Shown here: positions 1 to 5,552 of the stretch, in pieces
How positions within the stretch are numbered: position 1 is the stretch's first letter
Layout of the letters: each line of letters starts with the position of its first letter
Source of the DNA: Acidimicrobiia bacterium
GTDB lineage: Bacteria > Actinomycetota > Acidimicrobiia > Acidimicrobiales > Poriferisodalaceae
Direction: 5' to 3'
Assembly (NCBI GenBank): GCA_026983855.1
Contig: JALSTE010000020.1
Location: 1-5,552 of the forward strand
Length of the DNA: 5,552 nucleotides
Notes under the pieces: model-generated
The model's input: only the letters and a program-made list of their open reading frames with translations
The model's database searches: none
What the model was told of the DNA's origin: nothing
Program-made: the position numbers and the translations under genes

Positions 1-879
1 CAGACCCGGGGTACCCGGCTCCCCGACCGGGGCCAGACGGAGGTCCACGTCCAGGGAACCGGCCCGGTGGTACAGCTCGTCGAGGTAGCGGCCGCCCTCG
101 TCGAGTTCGGGATGGGTTATGGCCACACATGGTCGACGGGAGGACAGGCCGGACGCCAGTTCGATGGTGTGCTCTATCCCCTTGCGGGGAATCACCCGGG
201 TGGGTTGCAGCAGTAGGAGTCGGTCCGGGCCCACCCCCAGGTAACGACGGAACGAATCGGCGTCACCGGGCCCCGGGGGGTGGGCGAAGTCCATGATGTT
301 GGGCAGCACCGTGGAATGGATGCCGCGGCGGCTCTCCAACTCCCCACGGGCGGCGGTGTTGATCACCAGGTGGGCCAGACCGGGCAGATCGGGGGGGAAA
401 CATCGTCCCAGGACGTCGGGTATCGCCGTGGGGGAGAACCTCCTCCTCTCCCACGCGAAGTCGTGGTGGTGGGCCAGGGCCGGCATCCCCGTTGACTCCA
501 GATGATCGGTGACGGCCACGCCCAGGGGAATCTGCATGGGGATGGCCAGGCAGTTCTGGGGGAACAACAGGTCCACGCGGTACTCGTCCACGAACCTCGC
601 CAGGGCCGACCCGATGTCGGAGGCGGTGGCCGCTATCTGGTCCCTGACCTCGGTCGGAGCCTCGGTGTGACCGAAGCAGAGCCGTTCGAGCCGCCGATTC
701 GCCGGGGTGTCGAAATGGGCCGGGGGGAACTCCAACCCGGGTTCGAATCCGGCCCCGAGTTCACCGGCGAACCAGAGGATCTCGTGACCGGCCCGGGCCA
801 GAATCCGGGCCAGCTTCTCCGTCTCGAGGGTGACACCGTCCAGACCACCGAAACGGGTGGAAACGAAGCCGATCCTCAC
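1..879 (-). CDS. GT4-like glycosyltransferase, 3' end missing (mannosylglucosylglycerate synthase-like)
   Basis: The first 293 codons of a GT-B fold glycosyltransferase are present; the C-terminus lies beyond the left edge. Seen: the protein opens VRIGFVSTRF, a Rossmann first strand, followed by a glycine-bearing loop and helix (STRFGGLDGVTLET, residues 7-20). It also has HHHD at 137-140, a conserved-looking NIMDF at 194-198 between the two domains, and QPTRVIPRKG at 225-234, the usual start of the GT4 donor-nucleotide domain. The GTG start at 879 is chosen because homologues of this type begin right at the first strand and no ATG lies in frame upstream. The only Shine-Dalgarno-like run (AAGGGA, 894-899) is 14 nt away, which is long. 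The gene begins 10 bp after the second permease gene, so it is the last visible gene of the operon. From memory the sequence resembles the GT4 family that includes mannosylglucosylglycerate synthase. Donor and acceptor cannot be settled from this fragment. Glycosyltransferase is secure; the substrate is a guess. Confidence 0.87.
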   Translation of the reverse strand, partial: MRIGFVSTRFGGLDGVTLETEKLARILARAGHEILWFAGELGAGFEPGLEFPPAHFDTPANRRLERLCFGHTEAPTEVRDQIAATASDIGSALARFVDEYRVDLLFPQNCLAIPMQIPLGVAVTDHLESTGMPALAHHHDFAWERRRFSPTAIPDVLGRCFPPDLPGLAHLVINTAARGELESRRGIHSTVLPNIMDFAHPPGPGDADSFRRYLGVGPDRLLLLQPTRVIPRKGIEHTIELASGLSSRRPCVAITHPELDEGGRYLDELYHRAGSLDVDLRLAPVGEPGTPGL

Positions 880-889
880 GGTTGCGTGG

Positions 890-1756
890 TCATCCCTTGA
901 CCCCCCCGGCGGTGAGCCCCTGGGTCATGAACCGTTCGGCGATGAAGAACAGCAGGATCACGGGTATCGAGATGATGACCGATCCGGCCATGAGCAGGGT
1001 GCGGGGCACCTCGATGGAGTCGAGCTGCTGCACACCCAGGGAGATGGTCCACAGGCTCCGGTTGTCCAACACGAACAGCAGGGCGTAGAGGAACTCATTC
1101 CAGGCGATCATGAACACGAACAGTCCGGTGGCGGCGATGGACGGGGCGGCCAGGGGAATCGTGACCCGCCGGATGACCCCCAGGCGACTGAGGCCGTCGA
1201 TCATCCCCGCCTCCTCCAGCTCGATGGGTATGGTCTCGAAGTAGTTCCTGAGCATGTACAGGGCGACCGGCAGGGACTGGGCCAGGTAGACGACCATCAG
1301 ACTCACCAGCGAGCTCCGCAGCCCGATCCGGGAGAAGAGCACGAAGAGGGGTATGGCGATGACGATGGCCGGGAACAGATAGATGATGATGATCCCCAGG
1401 TTCACCGTGCGCCGACCGAAGAAGTCCAGACGGGCCACGGCGTAGGCGGCCATGACCCCCACCGTGAGGGTCGTGGCCACGGTCACCAGGCTGACCTGTA
1501 GGGAGTTTCGGATGAACACCTGGAAGCCCTGCCCCCCCTGGTCCTCGGGCCGCAACACCGCCCGGTAGGACTCGAAACTGGTGATCTGCTTCCAGCTCGG
1601 GAACAGATTGCCCGGGTCCTGCAGAAGCTCCGAGATGGGCTTGAACGACAGGGAGATGATGTAGATCAGGGGGAAGACGGTGATCACCAGGAAGAAGGCG
1701 ATGCTGATCCATTTCAGGACCCCGAACAGTCTCTCCTCGAACTCGGCCCTGGTCAT
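890..1756 (-). CDS. ABC sugar transporter permease, MalG/UgpE type (CUT1)
   Basis: A 288-residue inner-membrane permease, the usual length for the second permease of a CUT1 carbohydrate importer. Seen: about six hydrophobic segments, near residues 17-37, 87-108, 118-141, 148-169, 205-228 and 254-274. The cytoplasmic EAA loop that docks the ATPase is clear: EEAGMIDG ends at residue 188 and is followed by the typical IP of the second half (P201). The C-terminus is short, ending GGVKG. The start is placed at ATG 1756, which has AGGGGAG eight bases upstream. A GTG three codons earlier (1765) abuts that same purine run and would leave it no spacer. The gene follows permease 1 after 79 bp, and its TGA is 10 bp from the glycosyltransferase start. 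With the upstream permease it should form the membrane channel. The substrate cannot be read from the sequence. Confidence 0.95.
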   Translation of the reverse strand: MTRAEFEERLFGVLKWISIAFFLVITVFPLIYIISLSFKPISELLQDPGNLFPSWKQITSFESYRAVLRPEDQGGQGFQVFIRNSLQVSLVTVATTLTVGVMAAYAVARLDFFGRRTVNLGIIIIYLFPAIVIAIPLFVLFSRIGLRSSLVSLMVVYLAQSLPVALYMLRNYFETIPIELEEAGMIDGLSRLGVIRRVTIPLAAPSIAATGLFVFMIAWNEFLYALLFVLDNRSLWTISLGVQQLDSIEVPRTLLMAGSVIISIPVILLFFIAERFMTQGLTAGGVKG

Positions 1757-1793
1757 GGCTGCCACTCCCCTGCTTCGTCCCCGGTCATGACGG

Positions 1794-1817
1794 CGGGAAC
1801 CCTCGACCCGGTTCCCG
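1794..1817 (-). other. Stem-loop between the two permease genes
   Basis: CGGGAACC (1794-1801) and GGTTCCCG (1810-1817) form a perfect 8-bp stem with an eight-base loop in the 79-bp gap between the permease genes. There is no U-run. It may shield the mRNA or modulate translation of the second permease. The function is inferred. Confidence 0.4.
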
Positions 1818-1835
1818 GCACCCGTCCCGTCGCTC

Positions 1836-2858
1836 TCACTGTGAGGTGTCCTTGCCGGCGCCGATGGCGAAGTACACGATCACGAACAGAACCAGGAATC
1901 CGGCCAGTACCAGGGACAGGGCGGCGGCGGACCCGACGTCGGCCCGCCCCAGTAGCCAGTCGATGACCTTGGTCGACACCACCTGGGTTCCCGCCGCCCC
2001 ACCGGTCAACAGGAAGACGTCGTCGAATTTGTTGAAGGTGAATATGAACCTGAGCAGAAACAGCACGGCGAGGACCGGCCGGAGCTGGGGCAGGGTCACG
2101 TAGAAGAAGCGCTGGCTGATCGTGGCCCCGTCCACCAGGGCCGCCTCGTTCAGATCCTCGGGTATGGCCTGGATGCGGGCCAGCAGGAACAGGTAGGCGA
2201 AGGGGAAGTAGCGCCAACCCTCGAACAGGATCACCGCCCCCAGGGCCAGTGGCAGGGTGAGATGCCAGGGTCCCAGGCCCAGCACGAAGTCGCGTCGGCC
2301 CAGGTAGTCGACCCGGGGCAGGCCCAGGTTCGACTGCCACTCGTTGGCGATGCCGAAAGTCGGGTTCAGCATCATCTTCCAGGCGAAGGCCACCGCGATC
2401 ACCGGCGCCACGTAGGGAAACAGCATCAGGCCCCGGACCACGGTCCGACCCCGAAACGCCTTCTGCATGATCAGCGCCGCCCACAGCCCCATCCCGATCG
2501 ACAGGATGGTTCCCAGGATCGTGTAGATGAAGGTGGTCTTGATCACGGTCCAGAAGTCGCGGGTGCCCGTGACCCGGCTGAAGTTGCGGGTGGTCACGTC
2601 GGTGGTGAGGAAGTCGACCGAACGGAGGTCTATGAGCCTCACCCGCTGGAGGCTCAGGGCCGCGTTCCACAGAAACGGGAAGACCACCAGGGCGATGACC
2701 ACCAGCACCGCCGGGGTGATCAGGAAGTAGGCCACCCGGGCGTCGGCCCGGGCCAGGCCGGTGCGTCGCCGGAACCGCCCCGACCGGGCCGGGGCCGGAG
2801 GCTGCGGGACCGCCACGGGTTCTTCCCCACCCGCCACCGGTTCCTCCACTGCTGTCAT
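1836..2858 (-). CDS. ABC sugar transporter permease, MalF/UgpA type (CUT1)
   Basis: A 340-residue membrane permease, the first of the pair. Seen: a Pro/Glu/Ala-rich cytoplasmic N-terminal tail (about residues 1-28) leads into a basic patch (RFRRR). Six hydrophobic segments follow at about 43-68, 107-130, 142-162, 202-226, 258-279 and 313-333. The EAA loop is LNEAALVDGATISQRFFY (236-253), followed by LP at 256-257, the contact site for the nucleotide-binding subunit. Between the first two segments lies an extracytoplasmic stretch of about 40 residues, as in MalF/UgpA relatives but without MalF's large P2 domain. ATG 2858 is preceded by a GGGGG run at a workable distance. The gene lies downstream of the binding-protein gene across 141 bp containing strong hairpins, so it may be expressed at a lower level. 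Family assignment is firm; substrate is not visible. Confidence 0.95.
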   Translation of the reverse strand: MTAVEEPVAGGEEPVAVPQPPAPARSGRFRRRTGLARADARVAYFLITPAVLVVIALVVFPFLWNAALSLQRVRLIDLRSVDFLTTDVTTRNFSRVTGTRDFWTVIKTTFIYTILGTILSIGMGLWAALIMQKAFRGRTVVRGLMLFPYVAPVIAVAFAWKMMLNPTFGIANEWQSNLGLPRVDYLGRRDFVLGLGPWHLTLPLALGAVILFEGWRYFPFAYLFLLARIQAIPEDLNEAALVDGATISQRFFYVTLPQLRPVLAVLFLLRFIFTFNKFDDVFLLTGGAAGTQVVSTKVIDWLLGRADVGSAAALSLVLAGFLVLFVIVYFAIGAGKDTSQ

Positions 2859-2906
2859 CTCTACCCCCGGGTTGCGGCCGTGCTAGCTCATCCCTCACCC
2901 AGCGAG

Positions 2907-2935
2907 GGTCCCACCCCCCAGTGGGGGGTGGGACC
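2907..2935 (-). terminator. Strong intercistronic stem-loop between lipoprotein and permease genes
   Basis: A perfect 13-bp inverted repeat: the arms at 2907-2919 and 2923-2935 enclose a three-base loop. The stem is almost all G-C, so it should fold very stably in the operon mRNA. It starts about 65 nt after the lipoprotein stop and ends about 48 nt before the permease start. No U-run follows on the minus strand, so it is not a textbook intrinsic terminator. A partial terminator or an mRNA 3'-end stabiliser, keeping binding protein in excess over permeases, is more likely. The mechanism is inferred; the structure is seen. Confidence 0.55.
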
Positions 2936-2955
2936 GGATCGCCGGTAACCCACTT

Positions 2956-2983
2956 CCGGCCGCCGCCACCCGGTGGCGACCGG
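2956..2983 (-). other. Second stem-loop just after the lipoprotein stop codon
   Basis: CGCCAC (2964-2969) pairs with GTGGCG (2973-2978) across a three-base loop. Outer CCGG blocks at 2956-2959 and 2980-2983 could pair after a small asymmetric bulge. It lies about 20 nt past the TAG at 3000 and before the larger hairpin at 2907-2935. The 141-bp gap thus carries two folded elements in series. GC-rich sequence forms such short stems by chance, so confidence is low. Confidence 0.35.
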
Positions 2984-2999
2984 AACTCAGGTCCAGTCT

Positions 3000-4574
3000 C
3001 TACTCCGAGAGCAGATCCTGTTCCTCCTTGGCCTGTTCGGCAATCGTGGTGGCGGCCTGTTCGGGTGTCTCCACCCCGTCCAGCACGTCCCTCAGGGCCT
3101 TGGGCACGTATAGCGCCTGGTATATCGCCGTGACCAGCTCTCCCTGCCCCTGGGCGAAGCCCCAGCGCTGGAAGTTGTTCGATCCCTCGATCAGGGTCTG
3201 GATCACATCGTCGCTGTAGAAGTCGCTCAGCTTGGCCTTGCGGTCGACGCCGGTCTCGAGGTTCTTCCACCCGTCGATGTAGGCGGTGGCACTCTCGGCG
3301 TTGCCCCGACGCATCGGGAACTTGCCCTCGGGCGAGACCGCCAGCCAGTCCAGGTATCCGTCGCTCAGCCAGAACTTCACGAAGGCCTTGGCCGCCTCGG
3401 TGTTGGCCCCGGTTCCAATGCCCATGAGGCTGACCTGCCCGTACTGGGCCGGACTACCGCTGGGTCCGGCGAAGGCGGGCACGATCCCGGTGTTCTTGGC
3501 CAGGTAGGCCGGATCGTCACCACACTCGGGGCAGGTGGGCAGGGCGCTGTCACGCAACCCGGCCATCTCATCGAGGATGAAGGGGGACCACACGATCATC
3601 CCCGCCTGACCGGCGAAGTAGGTCGCCCGGGTCGACACCACGTCCTGCACACCGGCCGGGGAGTAGTTCCCCAGCAGATCGGTGTAGAAGCTGATGGCCT
3701 CGACACACTCCGGGGAGTCCAGGGTCACGTTCCCGGCATCGTCGGTGAGCTGACAGTTGTTCGCCAGAGCGAACTGCTCGAACGTCTGCTGGGTGAACAC
3801 GGCCGAGGCATCGGTGGCCGCGGTGATTCCGTAGAAGTCGTTGGAGGGATCATTGAGGGTCTTGGCCGCGTTCATGATCTTGTCGAAGGTGTCGGGAGCG
3901 TCCAGACCCTTGGCGTCGAAGATGTCCTTGCGGTAGAGCAGGAGCTGACCCCATCCGTCGCTGGGAACGGCGGCGACCTTTCCGTCGACGGTGGCCAGAC
4001 CCAGGGCACCCTGGGAGAAGGTGTCCGCCCCCAGTTCCTGGACCACCTCGTTGGCGGCGTCCATGTCCAGCAGTCCCTGGTTGGCCCAACCGACGGTGAA
4101 GTCCACCGGGTGGAAGACCACGTCGGGAAGGGTCCCCGAGGCCGCGTTGACCAGCATCAGCTGGGGAAGCTGGTCCTCATCGGCGGCCGTGAGCTGCACG
4201 TTGATGCCGGTCTGGGCGGTGAACCGGTCGATGATCTTCTGGGTGGCGGCCAGCCTCTCGGGCTGGGTCTCCGTGCTCCAGAACTTGATGGTCTGGCCGG
4301 CCATGGGCTGGGCCGACTCGGTCGGAGCGGCCTCGGTGGTGGCCGGAGCCTCGGTGGTGCCCGGGGCGGCCGTCGTGGCCGGGGCCTCGGTGGCCGCCGG
4401 GCCGGACGTCGTCGACTCGGCCTCGTTGTTGCCGCCCCCGCTGTCACCACAGGCCGCCGCCAGCATGGCCAGTGCCAGCAGGGCCGCGATCAGGCCGAGG
4501 AACGGTCGTCGCCGGGAGTCCCGGGGTTCCCTCTCAGAAGTGGTGTCTCCCACTCCCCTTCGGTTCAATCTCAC
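3000..4574 (-). CDS. ABC transporter solute-binding lipoprotein, family 1 (CUT1)
   Basis: A 524-residue lipid-anchored extracytoplasmic receptor that captures the sugar and delivers it to the permeases. Seen: a basic N-region (RRRP, 21-24), a hydrophobic core (25-38), and a lipobox ending AAAC with Cys42 as the lipidated residue. A disordered Thr/Ala/Pro/Glu linker covers about 43-92. The two-lobed domain starts at QTIKFWSTE, and DVVFHPVDFTVGWANQGLLD follows lobe-1 family style. Cys274/Cys290 and Cys348/Cys351 (CPEC) may form disulfides. The start GTG 4574 is chosen over the frame's upstream limit at 4733 because AGGAGG lies five bases before it and the resulting signal peptide has a normal length; the longer version would put about 95 residues ahead of the lipobox Cys. 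The mature domain is normal for sugar-binding CUT1 receptors. It is the first gene of the minus-strand operon and probably the most highly expressed. A likely operator lies 35 bp upstream. The ligand is not deducible. Confidence 0.94.
   Translation of the reverse strand: MRLNRRGVGDTTSEREPRDSRRRPFLGLIAALLALAMLAAACGDSGGGNNEAESTTSGPAATEAPATTAAPGTTEAPATTEAAPTESAQPMAGQTIKFWSTETQPERLAATQKIIDRFTAQTGINVQLTAADEDQLPQLMLVNAASGTLPDVVFHPVDFTVGWANQGLLDMDAANEVVQELGADTFSQGALGLATVDGKVAAVPSDGWGQLLLYRKDIFDAKGLDAPDTFDKIMNAAKTLNDPSNDFYGITAATDASAVFTQQTFEQFALANNCQLTDDAGNVTLDSPECVEAISFYTDLLGNYSPAGVQDVVSTRATYFAGQAGMIVWSPFILDEMAGLRDSALPTCPECGDDPAYLAKNTGIVPAFAGPSGSPAQYGQVSLMGIGTGANTEAAKAFVKFWLSDGYLDWLAVSPEGKFPMRRGNAESATAYIDGWKNLETGVDRKAKLSDFYSDDVIQTLIEGSNNFQRWGFAQGQGELVTAIYQALYVPKALRDVLDGVETPEQAATTIAEQAKEEQDLLSE
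4312..4410 (-). repeat. Imperfect tandem repeat coding the lipoprotein linker
   Basis: The decamer GCCTCGGTGG (plus strand) recurs at 4330, 4348 and 4384, spaced 18 and 36 bases, with degenerate copies between. It encodes a hexapeptide-like pattern (TTEAPA and variants) in the linker between the lipidated Cys and the binding domain. This is a flexible spacer typical of actinobacterial surface lipoproteins, and its copy number may vary between strains. Confidence 0.6.
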
Positions 4575-4579
4575 AGTTC

Positions 4580-4585
4580 CCTCCT
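4580..4585 (-). promoter_or_regulatory. Ribosome binding site that fixes the lipoprotein start
   Basis: A full AGGAGG on the minus strand, followed by a five-base spacer (GAACT) and GTG at 4574. It is the strongest Shine-Dalgarno in the window. It decides the GTG start against the other in-frame candidates upstream and against the GTG seven codons downstream. Confidence 0.85.
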
Positions 4586-4608
4586 GGATCGAAGCACGTC
4601 GGTGTTTC

Positions 4609-4622
4609 TGCACACGCTTGCA
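4609..4622. promoter_or_regulatory. Probable LacI-family operator, lipoprotein side
   Basis: TGCACACGCTTGCA has TGCA arms around a central CG. Read on the minus strand it is TGCAAGCGTGTGCA, which departs from the general LacI/GalR half-site pattern (TGnAAnCGnTTnCA) at one defined position. It shares 12 of 14 bases with the site at 4810-4823. In gene-oriented alignment the 20-bp surroundings match at 16 of 20. It overlaps the candidate -10 of the transporter operon. The regulator itself is not in the window. Confidence 0.6.
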
Positions 4623-4642
4623 CAGATGCCCGCCAGCGTCAA
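4614..4642 (-). promoter_or_regulatory. Candidate promoter of the transporter operon
   Basis: On the minus strand TTGACG (4642-4637) matches the -35 consensus at five of six positions. Seventeen bases further lies AAGCGT (4619-4614), a weak -10 that keeps only the A at position 2 and T at position 6. Transcription would start near 4607, giving a leader of about 30 nt with the AGGAGG near its end. The -10 lies inside the palindromic site at 4609-4622, which fits repression by steric block. The weak -10 makes this tentative. Confidence 0.45.
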
Positions 4643-4809
4643 TCCACCTGCCCGTTGCCGGCCGAATCCGGCCCACCTCGAATATTCCGGTGAAACGACC
4701 CTCCTGCCTCTCTAGCCGCACGCTGACCTCCATCCACGGGCCTTTTCGGACTTCCGACCCACGGCGAGTGATCTCCGGGACGTCAGACCCCCCTTGACCT
4801 CACCCAATG

Positions 4810-4823
4810 TGCACCCGCGTGCA
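4810..4823. promoter_or_regulatory. Probable LacI-family operator, phosphorylase side
   Basis: TGCACCCGCGTGCA is an inverted repeat with perfect 5-bp arms (TGCAC/GTGCA) around a centre containing CG. It fits the LacI/GalR pattern with two departures and is nearly identical to the site at 4609-4622. It ends 24 bp before the phosphorylase start and 9 bp before the TATCGT -10 candidate, so a bound repressor would cover the -35 region. Confidence 0.6.
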
Positions 4824-4832
4824 GCAATCGGC

Positions 4833-4838
4833 TATCGT
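4833..4838 (+). promoter_or_regulatory. Candidate -10 box of a leaderless phosphorylase transcript
   Basis: TATCGT fits the actinobacterial TAnnnT -10 pattern and is the only such match in the 40 bases before the gene. It ends nine bases before ATG 4848, so transcription would begin at or just before the start codon. This agrees with the lack of any Shine-Dalgarno there (the bases before ATG are CCGCCCC). No good -35 lies 16-18 bases upstream, where the operator sits. Confidence 0.5.
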
Positions 4839-4847
4839 GTCCGCCCC

Positions 4848-5552
4848 ATGGCAGAGGCAGAGTTGAGCGGACCTCGGTACCGGCTCCGACTACTGGAGTC
4901 GCTCTACGGCGCGGAGAACGCCTCTTCCGTCGCGTCCGCCGTGGAGACCATGATCTCCACCTCCCACAGAGGGCGGACCCGCCCCCACCTGTGGGACCAG
5001 GGTGACACCTGGGTGATCTCCTATCCCGACCAGTTCCGCCGGGCGAACGAGTTCCCCCTGGCCAGTCTCCGTTCGTTCTTCGACCATCACCTGAAACCCG
5101 TGTTCAACGGTGTCCATCTACTGCCGTTCCATCCCTGGTCCTCCGACCGGGGGTTCAGCGTGATCGATCCCCTCGCCGTGAATCCCGACTACGGAACCTG
5201 GGAGGACATCGATCTACTGGCCGGGGACGCCCGTCTCATGGCCGATGCCGTGGTCAACCACCTCTCAGTGGAGAGCCCCTGGTTCAGCGACTTCCTGGCC
5301 CGCCGGCCCGGGGCGCAGCACCTCTTCCGGACCGTGGACCCGGACGCCGACCTGTCCACCGTGGTCCGGCCCCGGACCTCCCCCCCCACGACGGAGTTCC
5401 TCCGACCCGACGGGTCGCCGGTGACGGTCTGGACCACGTTCTCCCCCGACCAGGCCGATCTCGACTACCGCCAACCCGAGGTGCTCCTGCGGATCATCGG
5501 GATGCTGCTGAACTACCTGGACCACGGGGCGGGAGCCATTCGCCTCGACGCC
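4848..5552 (+). CDS. GH13 subfamily 18 sugar phosphorylase, N-terminal part (YcjM / glucosylglycerate phosphorylase-like)
   Basis: The first 235 codons of a cytoplasmic alpha-retaining sugar phosphorylase; relatives have roughly 500-560 residues, so more than half is missing. Seen: SYPDQF (58-63) corresponds to the YADR motif of sucrose phosphorylase, with Asp61 at the glucosyl subsite. LLPFHPWSSDRGFSVID (91-107) and YGTWEDI (115-121) follow. DAVVNH (133-138) is conserved GH13 region I, with His138. RPR is at 174-176, and IRLDA (231-235) carries the expected nucleophile Asp234 one residue before the edge. The acid/base Glu is off the window. From memory it matches E. coli YcjM nearly block for block (LLPF.PWSSD.GFSVID, WTTFS.DQ.DL.YR.PEVLL) and better than Bifidobacterium sucrose phosphorylase. 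That favours glucosylglycerate phosphorylase, giving glucose 1-phosphate plus glycerate. Other GH13_18 specificities (sucrose, sucrose 6'-phosphate, glucosylglycerol) stay open because acceptor-site residues lie mostly beyond the edge. The start is ATG 4848 without a Shine-Dalgarno; TTG 4863, behind AGAGG, is an alternative. Confidence 0.93.
   Translation, partial: MAEAELSGPRYRLRLLESLYGAENASSVASAVETMISTSHRGRTRPHLWDQGDTWVISYPDQFRRANEFPLASLRSFFDHHLKPVFNGVHLLPFHPWSSDRGFSVIDPLAVNPDYGTWEDIDLLAGDARLMADAVVNHLSVESPWFSDFLARRPGAQHLFRTVDPDADLSTVVRPRTSPPTTEFLRPDGSPVTVWTTFSPDQADLDYRQPEVLLRIIGMLLNYLDHGAGAIRLDA

Noticed and set aside
830..1501. Plus-strand frame of 223 codons
   Set aside because: It is antisense to permease 2. 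The product is His/Gln/Asp/Gly-rich low complexity, and there is no ribosome site or domain.
2262..2948. Plus-strand frame of 228 codons
   Set aside because: Antisense shadow of permease 1, with biased composition and no recognisable domain.
1753..3270. A 505-codon minus-strand open frame across permease 1 and its flanking gaps
   Set aside because: It runs in another frame over the clear permease and the end of the lipoprotein gene. Its translation is Gly/Pro/Arg-rich without any family motif, as expected from high-GC shadow frames.
4660..4673. Small palindrome GGCCGAATCCGGCC in the divergent spacer
   Set aside because: A 5-bp G-C stem is common by chance at this GC content, and it is not repeated near the other promoter.
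4575..4733. An N-terminal extension of the lipoprotein to 4733
   Set aside because: It would put about 95 residues before the lipobox Cys and cover the promoter and operator. GTG 4574 with AGGAGG is far better.
3991..4797. Plus-strand frame of 268 codons reaching into the divergent spacer
   Set aside because: Antisense to the lipoprotein gene. Its Ala/Val/Gly-rich part is the mirror of the linker repeat.
4794..4799. TTGACC as the -35 box of the phosphorylase promoter
   Set aside because: Seventeen bases downstream there is only GCGTGC, and TATCGT is 33 bases away, so it does not pair with a usable -10. It could still matter if a non-standard promoter is used.
5189..5525. Overlapping minus-strand frames at the right end
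   Set aside because: They are antisense to the phosphorylase, whose plus-strand translation shows uninterrupted GH13 motifs.

Overview
The window is a sugar or compatible-solute uptake and metabolism locus of a high-GC bacterium. The third codon positions are almost all G or C. The solute-binding lipoprotein has the Thr/Ala/Pro/Glu linker after its lipobox that is common in Actinomycetota, especially Acidimicrobiia. That placement is inferred from composition and linker style; no marker gene is present.

Layout: four genes lie on the minus strand, read from right to left. They are a solute-binding lipoprotein (3000-4574), a MalF/UgpA-type permease (1836-2858), a MalG/UgpE-type permease (890-1756) and a GT4-like glycosyltransferase (1-879), whose C-terminus lies beyond the left edge. 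A fifth gene is divergent on the plus strand (4848-5552). It is the N-terminal part of a GH13 subfamily 18 sugar phosphorylase, cut by the right edge just after its catalytic nucleophile. The 273-bp divergent intergenic region holds the promoters and two near-identical palindromic sites resembling LacI-family operators, one beside each gene. Stem-loops lie between the lipoprotein and first permease genes and between the two permease genes.

Reading as a system: the binding protein and two permeases form a CUT1-type importer without its ATPase in view. The phosphorylase resembles E. coli YcjM (glucosylglycerate phosphorylase), which also sits beside an ABC sugar importer. The glycosyltransferase resembles, from memory, the GT4 enzymes that act on glucosylglycerate-type acceptors. 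The best hypothesis is an inducible locus for import and phosphorolysis or remodelling of a glucosyl-glycerate or related glycoside, co-repressed by an unseen LacI-family regulator. The substrate is inferred, not shown.

There is no tRNA, rRNA, CRISPR array, insertion sequence or phage gene in the window.
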